From Chitinophagaceae bacterium UBA2789 (GTDB lineage: Bacteria; Bacteroidota; Bacteroidia; Chitinophagales; Chitinophagaceae), in NCBI GenBank assembly GCA_002352145.1, contig DEHX01000032.1:5024-13933 (forward strand): a stretch of DNA of 8,910 bases, read 5' to 3'. Under the pieces are notes generated by a model. The model ran no database searches. It was not told the DNA's origin and worked only from the letters and a program-made list of their open reading frames with translations. A program made the translations under genes and the position numbers. Shown piece after piece: positions 1 through 5,471 of the stretch; within the stretch, counting starts at the first letter, position 1; every line of letters begins with the position of its first letter.

Positions 1-881
1 GTTTCCATCATCCAGAAATAGTCTTTGTACGCTGTGTAAAATTCAAGGATGGTAAATTCAGGATTATGAGTGCGGTCCATTCCCTCATTGCGGAAGTTGC
101 GGCTGAATTCATAAACCCAGTCGAAGCCACCAACGATCAGCCTTTTCAGGTAAAGTTCATTGGCAATACGCAGGTATAAGGGAATATCGAGTGCATTGTG
201 ATGGGTAATAAAAGGCCTTGCGGCTGCACCACCGGGAATACTTTGCAGTACCGGTGTATCCACTTCCAGTGCGCCCTGGTTATTGAGAAACTCACGGATG
301 GAGTTGATCATTTTTGTCCGCTTCACAAAAGTTTCTTTAACCGCAGGATTAATGATCAGGTCAGCATAACGCTGGCGGTATTTGAATTCAGGATCTGTTA
401 CAGCATCAAAGGTCTGTCCTTCTGCTTCCTTTACTATCGGCAGCGGACGGAGCGATTTACATAGTATGGTCAGTTCTTTTACATGGATAGAAGTTTCACC
501 GGTTTTGGTGGTAAATACATAGCCTTTCACACCAATGATATCACCGATATCGGTCAGCTTTTTCCAAACTACATCGTAGAGAGTTTTGTCGTCACCGGGG
601 CAGATATCATCTCTTTTAATGTATAACTGAATGCGGCCATGCCCATCCTGTATTACTGCAAAATTGGCCTTGCCCATATCTCTTACACTCATAATGCGGC
701 CGGCGATGCATACATCTGTAAACTGGTCTTTGGTTTCTTCCCTGAAGTTCTCCTTTATATAAACGGAGTTGGTCTTAACGGGAAAAAGCGGGGCAGGATA
801 GGGTTCGATGCCCATCATGATCAGTTCGGCCAGTTTTTCCCGGCGAAGTTGTTCTTGTTCAGAAAGATGTGCAGTGCTCAT
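1..881 (-). CDS. lysS: Lysine--tRNA ligase (class II), C-terminal part outside the window
   Basis: Charges tRNA-Lys with lysine in the cytoplasm, an essential step of translation. The reading frame runs unbroken from ATG at 881 to the left edge: 293 codons plus two bases, against roughly 500 residues in the family, so the C-terminal catalytic part is missing only because the window ends. Visible order: a short N-terminal helix region; an OB-fold anticodon-binding domain from about residue 53 (GRIMSVRDMGKANFAVIQD); then the start of the class II catalytic domain with the motif 1 region (LEVDTP at about 205-210, followed by PGGAAARPF); and motif 2 (FRNEGMDRTHNPEF, F at residue 263). The start MSTAHLSEQEQ is the only reasonable ATG, because stops lie just upstream. 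The gene sits behind a terminator (952-978) and has its own promoter candidate (906-913), so it is probably a separate transcription unit. The family call is very secure; nothing looks damaged. Confidence 0.97.
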   Translation of the reverse strand, partial: MSTAHLSEQEQLRREKLAELIMMGIEPYPAPLFPVKTNSVYIKENFREETKDQFTDVCIAGRIMSVRDMGKANFAVIQDGHGRIQLYIKRDDICPGDDKTLYDVVWKKLTDIGDIIGVKGYVFTTKTGETSIHVKELTILCKSLRPLPIVKEAEGQTFDAVTDPEFKYRQRYADLIINPAVKETFVKRTKMINSIREFLNNQGALEVDTPVLQSIPGGAAARPFITHHNALDIPLYLRIANELYLKRLIVGGFDWVYEFSRNFRNEGMDRTHNPEFTILEFYTAYKDYFWMME

Positions 882-901
882 GAATGACTGATAATTTTAA
901 G

Positions 902-920
902 GGGGCAAAGGTACTGGTTA
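902..920. repeat. 19-bp direct repeat, copy 1 (promoter block)
   Basis: GGGGCAAAGGTACTGGTTA occurs here and, with no mismatch, at 1802-1820 in the same orientation. On the minus strand it contains TACCTTTG, so it is probably a shared promoter core rather than a mobile repeat. Sequences on either side differ between the copies. Confidence 0.8.
906..913 (-). promoter_or_regulatory. Candidate promoter -7 element of lysS
   Basis: The minus strand reads TACCTTTG followed by CCCC, a perfect match to the Bacteroidota -7 consensus TAnnTTTG, 24 bp upstream of the lysS start and downstream of the preceding terminator. No TTG/TTTG -33 element is present at the usual 19-21 bp spacing, so the match rests on the -7 box, its position, and its identity to the block at 1802-1820. 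Confidence 0.5.
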
Positions 921-951
921 TGGTTAAAACGAAGGGTAAAACAAAAGGCAT

Positions 952-978
952 AAAAAAACCACCCTAACAGGGTGGTTT
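952..978 (-). terminator. Rho-independent terminator of the outer-membrane barrel gene
   Basis: A perfect 10-bp stem (956-965 with 969-978) closes a 3-nt loop. On the minus strand the stem is followed by an uninterrupted T run (complement of the A run at 952-958). It lies 21 bp beyond the stop codon at 1000 and separates that transcript from lysS. On the plus strand no T run follows, so it is directional. Confidence 0.9.
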
Positions 979-999
979 CGCTATAAAAAGAGTTTGTAT

Positions 1000-1647
1000 T
1001 TACTTAAAGAAATAACCCACCCGGATGCCGATCTGGCTGTTTCTGAGTTTATCATCATTATTCTTTCCGGAAGGAATCAGGTTACGAACACCAAAATTGT
1101 AATTGGCAGCAAAAGTAACGCCACACTTCATGGTATATCCTGCAATAATATTGGCGCCAAAATCAATACCGCGGAAATCGGAAGCTACATCATCGCCAAA
1201 GATTATATTGGATTCAGATTTAGTATCACCGGGTTTGAAAACTGTTACTTTTTTAGAAGGAAGGTTCGCACCTAACTGTGGACCGGCACCAAAATAAAAA
1301 TTACCGCCTTTGTCACCATGTGTATTATATACCAGGTTCGCTACCAGGTCAGCATAGCGTAAAGCATAGTAGTCTTCCTGGTTTTTTACATCCAGTGTGG
1401 TAGCACCTTTTTGTGTGTAGTGCAGACCGGGCTGGAAACTAAAATGTCCTTTTTTTAAAGGAGCATCTACCACCATACCAAAAGTGTACCCGGCATAAGA
1501 TTTATAATCTACATCAACACCCGTTACATTTCCGTACATATTGGAAATAGTTGCTCCGGCAACGAGGCCTACTTTAGCTTTAGAAGTTTGCGCAGTTACG
1601 GAAAAGCATGTAATGATTGCGAGAAGAAAAACAATCGATTTTTTCAT
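1000..1647 (-). CDS. Outer-membrane beta-barrel protein (PF13568-type, porin-like)
   Basis: A 215-residue protein predicted to sit in the outer membrane as a small beta-barrel. It begins with a signal peptide (MKKSIVFLLAIITCFSVTA, cleavage probably after residue 19). The mature part shows the alternating pattern and landmarks of the OMP_b-brl_2/PorT-like family: GLVAGATISNMYG near the start, FQPGLHYTQKG, the conserved LRYADL strand, FYFGAGPQLG, and a terminal strand ending GIRVGYFFK. The length is typical and it appears complete. An in-frame ATG at 1689 would add 14 charged residues in front of the signal peptide, so ATG 1647 is preferred. Members of this family are numerous in Bacteroidota and mostly of unknown substrate; I cannot assign one. 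It has its own promoter candidate about 160 bp upstream and a strong terminator, so it is likely monocistronic. Confidence 0.85.
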   Translation of the reverse strand: MKKSIVFLLAIITCFSVTAQTSKAKVGLVAGATISNMYGNVTGVDVDYKSYAGYTFGMVVDAPLKKGHFSFQPGLHYTQKGATTLDVKNQEDYYALRYADLVANLVYNTHGDKGGNFYFGAGPQLGANLPSKKVTVFKPGDTKSESNIIFGDDVASDFRGIDFGANIIAGYTMKCGVTFAANYNFGVRNLIPSGKNNDDKLRNSQIGIRVGYFFK

Positions 1648-1801
1648 ATCAGTTATTTTGGTTATCGTACGGTCTGGTCGGGATAACACCTTGCCAAAAC
1701 CGGCTCTAAAATACTATTTTTCAGTTAACCGGGTGAAAGGGGCTAAAATATATTTCTGGATCCCCGAACCCCTTTTTATACCCATAAAAGCCCTGTTGGG
1801 C

Positions 1802-1820
1802 GGGGCAAAGGTACTGGTTA
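1802..1820. repeat. 19-bp direct repeat, copy 2 (promoter block)
   Basis: Identical to 902-920 (GGGGCAAAGGTACTGGTTA), exactly 900 bp away and in the same orientation, upstream of the barrel gene. It embeds the -7 box of the candidate promoter. Confidence 0.8.
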
Positions 1821-1836
1821 GGAGGTACCGTGCCAA
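1806..1836 (-). promoter_or_regulatory. Candidate promoter of the barrel gene (TTG-N20-TACCTTTG)
   Basis: On the minus strand a TTG (complement of CAA at 1834-1836) is followed after exactly 20 bp by TACCTTTG (1806-1813), which fits the Bacteroidota -33/-7 layout (TTTG, 19-21 bp, TAnnTTTG). Transcription would start near 1799, giving a leader of about 150 nt. It lies just downstream of the preceding terminator, as expected for a new transcription unit. Confidence 0.6.
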
Positions 1837-1892
1837 GCCTTGTGGATGCTATTTTAAAGGACAAACCCGGCCAACTAAGCCTTTTTTACGAA

Positions 1893-1917
1893 AGAACCCC
1901 GGTTGGGCCGGGGTTCT
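1893..1917 (-). terminator. Hairpin terminator of the five-helix membrane-protein gene
   Basis: A perfect 10-bp GC-rich stem (AGAACCCCGG at 1893-1902 with its complement at 1908-1917) has a 5-nt loop and begins 4 bp after the stop codon at 1922. The minus-strand tail is TTTCGT followed by A residues, so the T run is weak. It is placed as an intrinsic terminator, but may work inefficiently or simply protect the 3' end. Confidence 0.7.
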
Positions 1918-1921
1918 GGTA

Positions 1922-2671
1922 TTAATTGGTAGTAGTTGGTGCTTCTTTTGGTTCTTTCTTTCCTCTTTTAATTGCCCGGATGGTAATTATCAGTAAAAAA
2001 ATGATTAAGGCGGTACCGCCGATACCCACCAACAGGGCTGCTCCTTCAGATCCGTTGCAGGATAATTCACAGGCAAGGGCTCCCACCAAAGCAGCAAGGC
2101 CAAGAGCCACAATGACAGCCAATACAATAAGGCCTGCCTTATCTCCCTTTGACAGGTTGTCGGCCTTTTTAATGCTGCGAACCTGTTCTTTCAGTAGCTT
2201 TTTCCTTTCCTTCCATTTTAGCAGCTTTCCTTCTTTATCCTTAATAGAGGCTGAAAATTCCCGTATTGATTTATAGGTTTTGGCCGAGCTGTCTTTGGGT
2301 AAAATTGTATTGTTTCCGGAGATGGCATTGGCCGGAATAAACGTATGAATCAAGGTACCAGGTTGGTTGGCGAGATAAACGATCATTAAAAAGGTAGATA
2401 CAGCAAGTCCGGTGTCACAGATTTTTTGATGTATATAAAATGACTTTGATTTTGATCTATTTTGGCTGCCATACCGCTGAGGATAGGCGATTACTCCGGC
2501 GATATACAAAAACACAGCTAGAAATAGAATAGTTTCCGAAAGCGATATACCCAGGTCATTCATCCAGGTTCCGGTATAATAACCGATAATGGTAAGTAAC
2601 AAAAAGGAAGAAAAAATTATAAGACGGGCTGCTTTTTTATGGTACCTGGCCCAAAATGATAATTTTCTCAT
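1922..2671 (-). CDS. Hypothetical five-helix inner-membrane protein
   Basis: I do not recognise a named family with certainty. The 249-residue protein has about five hydrophobic segments (roughly 16-34, 45-64, 87-104, 179-200 and 210-232). A lysine/glutamate-rich soluble linker (about 130-176, KDKEGKLLKWKERKKLLKEQ) separates the first three helices from a C-terminal hairpin of two helices. The hairpin holds the motif LSCNGSEGAA between the helices, and the protein ends in a basic, soluble tail. From memory, Bacteroidota genomes carry many small proteins ending in a similar hydrophobic pair around an L-S-C-x-G element, so this half may be a recurrent module; that is recollection, not a search. 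There is no signal peptide and no catalytic motif. It starts 20 bp after the stop of the 146-residue gene and is probably co-transcribed with it. A terminator follows directly. Its role is unknown. Confidence 0.8.
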   Translation of the reverse strand: MRKLSFWARYHKKAARLIIFSSFLLLTIIGYYTGTWMNDLGISLSETILFLAVFLYIAGVIAYPQRYGSQNRSKSKSFYIHQKICDTGLAVSTFLMIVYLANQPGTLIHTFIPANAISGNNTILPKDSSAKTYKSIREFSASIKDKEGKLLKWKERKKLLKEQVRSIKKADNLSKGDKAGLIVLAVIVALGLAALVGALACELSCNGSEGAALLVGIGGTALIIFLLIITIRAIKRGKKEPKEAPTTTN

Positions 2672-2691
2672 ATAGCAGGGTTTAGGAGTGA

Positions 2692-3132
2692 TTAAAGCTT
2701 TATTTTAAATCCCATGGCTGGATAAGATGCTTTTGTAAAAGAACTTCTATGAAGTAAAGGCCGGTTTTCCATTTTAAAGAAAGCGGACATACTATTGGCT
2801 TTTCTTTTATTTCTTGAAGAGGCAATAAATAAAGGAATGCTGCCCAGCATGGCAGCTGTTCCTGTGAAGAAAAGGATCGGTCCTGCATTAGATGGCTCTT
2901 CTGTCTCTCCGGTGAAAATTGAGCCAATAGCTTCAGTAGCATCAGTCAGCCCAATAATTGATCCTATGGATACCATTGCTGCGCCGCCACCCACTAATAT
3001 CCATGCAGCAGTACTTTGATTTTTACCCTTCTTCAAATAATCTGCTTTGGATAATACCGGTTGATCCGTAGATTGGGCAACCACAGTTTGTGTCAGCAAC
3101 CATAAGCAGGTAATGGTAACAATTGCTTTCAT
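2692..3132 (-). CDS. Conserved hypothetical secreted/membrane protein with two helices
   Basis: A 146-residue protein. The N-terminus MKAIVTITCLWLLTQTVVAQ is a clear signal peptide (cleavage near residue 19-20). Then come a basic stretch carrying DYLKKGKNQSTAAW (31-44) and two glycine-rich hydrophobic segments, about 41-62 and 83-105, the second ending LGSIPLFIASSRNKRKA. The protein ends in a polar tail, SYPAMGFKIKL. The pattern 'DYLxKxKxQxTAxWxLxGGG ... GSIPLFI ... NKRKA' is one I associate with short uncharacterised Bacteroidota proteins; the function is unknown. An in-frame ATG at 3219 would put 29 extra residues before the signal peptide and would run through the palindrome at 3175-3190, so ATG 3132 is chosen. 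It is probably the first gene of a two-gene unit with the downstream membrane protein, and possibly controlled by the adjacent Crp/Fnr regulator. Confidence 0.8.
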   Translation of the reverse strand: MKAIVTITCLWLLTQTVVAQSTDQPVLSKADYLKKGKNQSTAAWILVGGGAAMVSIGSIIGLTDATEAIGSIFTGETEEPSNAGPILFFTGTAAMLGSIPLFIASSRNKRKANSMSAFFKMENRPLLHRSSFTKASYPAMGFKIKL

Positions 3133-3174
3133 ATAATCGTTTTGATGAAGTTGAGAAATAAAACTGTTTTTTTG

Positions 3175-3190
3175 CTTGACATATGTCAAG
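3175..3190. promoter_or_regulatory. Perfect 16-bp palindrome, candidate Crp/Fnr-family operator
   Basis: CTTGACATATGTCAAG is its own reverse complement. The core TTGAC-N4-GTCAA has the half-site length and spacing of Fnr-type sites (TTGAT-N4-ATCAA). It lies between the stop of a Crp/Fnr-family gene and the start of the 146-residue gene, centred about 50 bp upstream of that start. Binding by the neighbouring regulator is inference. Confidence 0.6.
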
Positions 3191-3242
3191 AGTTGGAGTT
3201 GAGTAATGATTATTGTCAAATCAGTTTTTTCCCTGGCTTTTG

Positions 3243-3827
3243 TTAAAGACTGTGCTTCTTATGAAAACGACTTCTAACCCTGCTTAATGTTTCTTCGTTC
3301 ATCCCGAGGTAAGTAGCAATATGTTTCAGGGATACCCGCTGCAGCAGTGAAGGTTGTTGCTCTATAAAAAATTTATATCTCTCTTCGGCTGTATGCTTGC
3401 GAAGCATTTGGGTCCTTAATTCTGCCTGGTAAAAAGCATATTCTGTTTGTTTCCTGCCGATGATGTTGAATTCGGGAAATTCTTTGTATACCTGCTGTAT
3501 GTCTGCATGGTCAATGCATAAGAGTGTGCAATCTTCTACCGCTTGTATAAACTCGTTACCGGGTTTTTGTGTATAATAGCTGATCCACGAAGTGATGATA
3601 AAACCTTCATCCATGAACCTGGAGGTTATTTCTTTGTCATCATTGATGTAATAAGATCTTGCCAGTCCTTTACCTATCATACAAGCCCTGGTGCAGGTTT
3701 GTCCTTCTTTCAAAATATAAGTGCCGGCAGGATAGTCGATAGTCTTCGTAACAGATATTATTTTATCTGCCAGTTCCTCACTCATGGGGTTAAGTGAGTT
3801 TAGCCTCTCAAGAAGCTGGGCTATCAT
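3243..3827 (-). CDS. Crp/Fnr-family transcriptional regulator
   Basis: A 194-residue DNA-binding regulator of the Bacteroidota Crp/Fnr type. Residues about 5-120 form the cyclic-nucleotide-binding-like beta-roll (YPAGTYILKEGQ, then IGKGLARSYY), followed by a dimerisation helix (about 120-150). A C-terminal winged helix has the expected recognition region VSLKHIATYLGMNEETLSRVR (165-185). The phosphate-binding cassette of E. coli CRP (GELGL...RSA) is absent, so cAMP binding is doubtful, as in many relatives. Cysteines occur as two CX3C pairs, C45/C49 and C100/C104, inside the sensory domain. The length is full for the family and the start MIAQLLERLN fits relatives. It is transcribed away from the DUF4197 genes. 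No terminator follows, so some read-through into the next two genes is possible. The inducing signal is unknown. Confidence 0.92.
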   Translation of the reverse strand: MIAQLLERLNSLNPMSEELADKIISVTKTIDYPAGTYILKEGQTCTRACMIGKGLARSYYINDDKEITSRFMDEGFIITSWISYYTQKPGNEFIQAVEDCTLLCIDHADIQQVYKEFPEFNIIGRKQTEYAFYQAELRTQMLRKHTAEERYKFFIEQQPSLLQRVSLKHIATYLGMNEETLSRVRSRFHKKHSL

Positions 3828-3872
3828 TTACCTAATTTACGGGTAATAATCAGCAATCCCGGATTTTATATT

Positions 3873-3883
3873 CAGTACCTTTA
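3873..3883 (+). promoter_or_regulatory. Candidate -7 element upstream of the first DUF4197 gene
   Basis: CAGTACCTTTA shares its first ten bases with the minus-strand promoter block found upstream of lysS and the barrel gene, and matches TAnnTTTG at seven of eight positions. Transcription would start about 60 bp before the DUF4197 start. No TTG is present 20 bp upstream, so this is weak. Confidence 0.35.
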
Positions 3884-3951
3884 AATGCTTAAATTTTTTT
3901 AAAAATATTCATTGCATACAAACTGACCACTGAATGATAAAAACCTTCAAC

Positions 3952-4653
3952 ATGAAAAAGCTAATTACGATATTACTGTTGTCAGTTGCCCTGAGCAGTT
4001 GTGAAATACTGACTAATCTCCCAACAGGCACTGGCGGCGGTGTTACAGAAACTGAAGCAGCTGATGGTATAAAAGAAGCTTTGGGCCAGGGCCTGGTGAA
4101 AGCTGTCCTGCAACTCAATAAAGAAGACGGTTTTTTTAAAGATGCATTGTACAAGGTTCTGCTTCCCCCGGATGCAAAGAAAATCGAGAACACCCTTCGT
4201 GACCTTGGCATGAGTAAAATGGTGGACAAAGCCATCCTGCAGATCAACCGGGCGGCAGAAGATGCAGCAGGATATGCCAAACCGATCTTTGTTGATGCCA
4301 TTAAAAGCATGACGATTGCTGATGCCATAGGCCTGGTAAGAAATGGAGATACCAGCGCCACTCATTTTTTCCGGGTAAAAACAACCGATAAACTCATTGC
4401 TGCCTTTTCACCAGTTATCAAAAGCTCATTGGATAAACTGGATGCCACGAAGTATTATGCGGATGTAGTGAATACGTATAATAATTTTCCTACTACATTT
4501 AAAAAAATCAATCCCGATTTACCCAGCCATGTTACGGGTAAAGCTGTTGATGCTTTGTTTGACCTGGTGGGAAAAGAAGAACAAAATATCCGCCAGAATA
4601 TTGCTGCCCGCACTACTGATCTGCTCCGAAAAGTGTTTGGTGCAAAATGGTAA
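3952..4653 (+). CDS. DUF4197 family lipoprotein (paralogue 1)
   Basis: A 233-residue envelope protein of unknown function. It begins MKKLITILLLSVALSSC, a lipoprotein signal with lipobox LSSC and lipidated cysteine at residue 17, so it should be membrane-anchored and face the periplasm. From about residue 30 to the end it is a helical DUF4197 domain, recognised by EAADGIKEALGQG, DGFF, LLPPDA, LRDLGM, AKPIFVDAI, FSPVIKSSLD, YYADVVNTYN and GKAVDALFDLV...ARTTDLLRKVFG. An upstream in-frame ATG at 3934 would add six residues; ATG 3952 gives the more typical lipoprotein start. The next gene is a close paralogue (131 of about 205 positions identical, no gaps, in my hand alignment). It is transcribed divergently from the Crp/Fnr regulator. 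The family assignment is from remembered motifs; no biochemical role can be given. Confidence 0.88.
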   Translation: MKKLITILLLSVALSSCEILTNLPTGTGGGVTETEAADGIKEALGQGLVKAVLQLNKEDGFFKDALYKVLLPPDAKKIENTLRDLGMSKMVDKAILQINRAAEDAAGYAKPIFVDAIKSMTIADAIGLVRNGDTSATHFFRVKTTDKLIAAFSPVIKSSLDKLDATKYYADVVNTYNNFPTTFKKINPDLPSHVTGKAVDALFDLVGKEEQNIRQNIAARTTDLLRKVFGAKW

Positions 4654-4757
4654 AGACCGGAGCGCAACGAATTGCTTAAAATATCGTCAAAATAAAGCGG
4701 TAAGGTTTTTGTATTAACTGAACCGCTTTATTTTACATTTTAAAAGGTATCATACTT
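4654..4757 (+). other. Spacer between the DUF4197 paralogues
   Basis: Contains the 13-bp inverted repeat annotated separately and an AT-rich stretch before the second start. TACATTTT at 4734-4741 resembles a -7 box (seven of eight), with TTTTTG 22 bp upstream, slightly longer than the usual spacing. A separate weak promoter for the second gene is therefore possible but not established. Confidence 0.35.
4689..4734 (+). terminator. Inverted repeat after the first DUF4197 gene, possible terminator
   Basis: AAAATAAAGCGGT (4689-4701) pairs perfectly with 4722-4734 around a 20-nt loop. The right arm ends in TTTT and is followed by ACATTTT, so the RNA could act as a rho-independent terminator. The loop is unusually large, and GGTT (4704-4707) can pair with AACC (4721-4724) as an alternative. 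It could instead be a partial terminator or processing site within a two-gene transcript. Confidence 0.55.
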
Positions 4758-5471
4758 ATGAAAACACTATTTAAAGTACTTTTCTTTGCTGTTGTTATCA
4801 TTCCTTCCCTGTCTTCTGCACAAATCAAACTACCCGGCATCTTAAGCAATAAATCTTCCGGCATCACAGAAAATGAGGCGGGCCAGGGAATTAAAGAGGC
4901 TTTGCTGCAAGGCGTGACAAATGCTGTACTTAATCTGAATAAAACTGATGGTTTTTTCGGTAGTGAGATATATAAGATGTTGCTGCCGCCCGATGCTGTG
5001 AAGGTGGAGAAGACCTTGCGTAACCTGGGAATGGGTAACCAGGTAGATAAAGCCATTCTTGCCATCAACCGTGGTGCTGAAGATGCGGTAGCTTATGCCA
5101 AACCCATCTTTATAGATGCCATCAAAGAAATGACATTGAAAGATGCGCTGAATATTGTGAAAGGTCCTAAAGATGCTGCCACCAGTTATTTCAGGGAAAA
5201 AACAAAACAAAAGCTGATCACCGCTTTTTCTCCTTCGGTCAAATCTTCTTTGGATAAAACAGAGGCTACGAAATATTATACTGATATCATTACCACCTAC
5301 AACAAACTTCCAACTACATTCAAAAAAGCTGATCCTGATCTTACTTCTTATGTTGTGGGCAAAGCGGTAGATGCTTTATTTGACCAGGTAGCAAAAGAGG
5401 AGGCTAATATCCGGGCCAACCCCCTGGCAAGAACATCAGATATTTTGAAGAGGGTGTTTGGCAGTAACTGA
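4758..5471 (+). CDS. DUF4197 family secreted protein (paralogue 2)
   Basis: A 237-residue paralogue of the preceding gene, of unknown function. Its N-terminus MKTLFKVLFFAVVIIPSLSSAQ is an ordinary signal peptide (cleavage near residue 21, after SSA), with no lipobox cysteine. It should therefore be soluble in the periplasm or loosely attached, unlike its lipidated neighbour. The DUF4197 domain spans about residue 33 to the end and keeps the same landmarks: EAGQGIKEALLQG, DGFF, LLPPDA, LRNLGMGNQVDKAIL, AKPIFIDAI, FSPSVKSSLD, GKAVDALFD and ARTSDILKRVFG. Identity to paralogue 1 is about 64% over the domain and lower in the signal region and around residues 130-140. Its TGA (5469-5471) directly abuts the stop of the convergent OmpA-like gene, leaving no room for a terminator between them. 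Confidence 0.9.
   Translation: MKTLFKVLFFAVVIIPSLSSAQIKLPGILSNKSSGITENEAGQGIKEALLQGVTNAVLNLNKTDGFFGSEIYKMLLPPDAVKVEKTLRNLGMGNQVDKAILAINRGAEDAVAYAKPIFIDAIKEMTLKDALNIVKGPKDAATSYFREKTKQKLITAFSPSVKSSLDKTEATKYYTDIITTYNKLPTTFKKADPDLTSYVVGKAVDALFDQVAKEEANIRANPLARTSDILKRVFGSN

Larger units (their letters stand above)
1648..1921 (-). other. Intergenic region / long leader of the barrel gene
   Basis: No gene is supported here. From the barrel start upward it holds a leader of about 150 nt if the TACCTTTG box at 1806-1813 is the promoter, then the promoter block, then the terminator hairpin of the upstream membrane-protein gene. The leader has AT-rich stretches and two TATTTTAG-like strings but no long stable stem that I can see. 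A plus-strand open frame through it has no family resemblance and runs over real genes at both ends. Confidence 0.6.

Noticed and set aside
1648..1689. ATG at 1689 as the start of the barrel gene
   Set aside because: It would place 14 charged residues ahead of a clear signal peptide, which begins at MKKS (1647).
1541..1996. Plus-strand open frame of 151 codons across the 1690-1921 gap
   Set aside because: It overlaps real minus-strand genes at both ends, reads through the promoter block and the terminator hairpin, and shows no domain or signal features.
3176..3218. TTGACA strings as E. coli-type -35 boxes
   Set aside because: No TATAAT-like box lies at 16-18 bp, and the genome appears to use the Bacteroidota promoter pattern. 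One string is part of the palindrome.
3133..3219. ATG at 3219 as the start of the 146-residue gene
   Set aside because: It would bury the signal peptide and put the palindrome inside coding sequence; MKAIVTITCLW at 3132 is a normal signal start.
3909..4361. Minus-strand open frames opposite the first DUF4197 gene
   Set aside because: They are shadows of a well-recognised coding sequence; their composition (serine/alanine/leucine-rich, no motifs) matches antisense translation.
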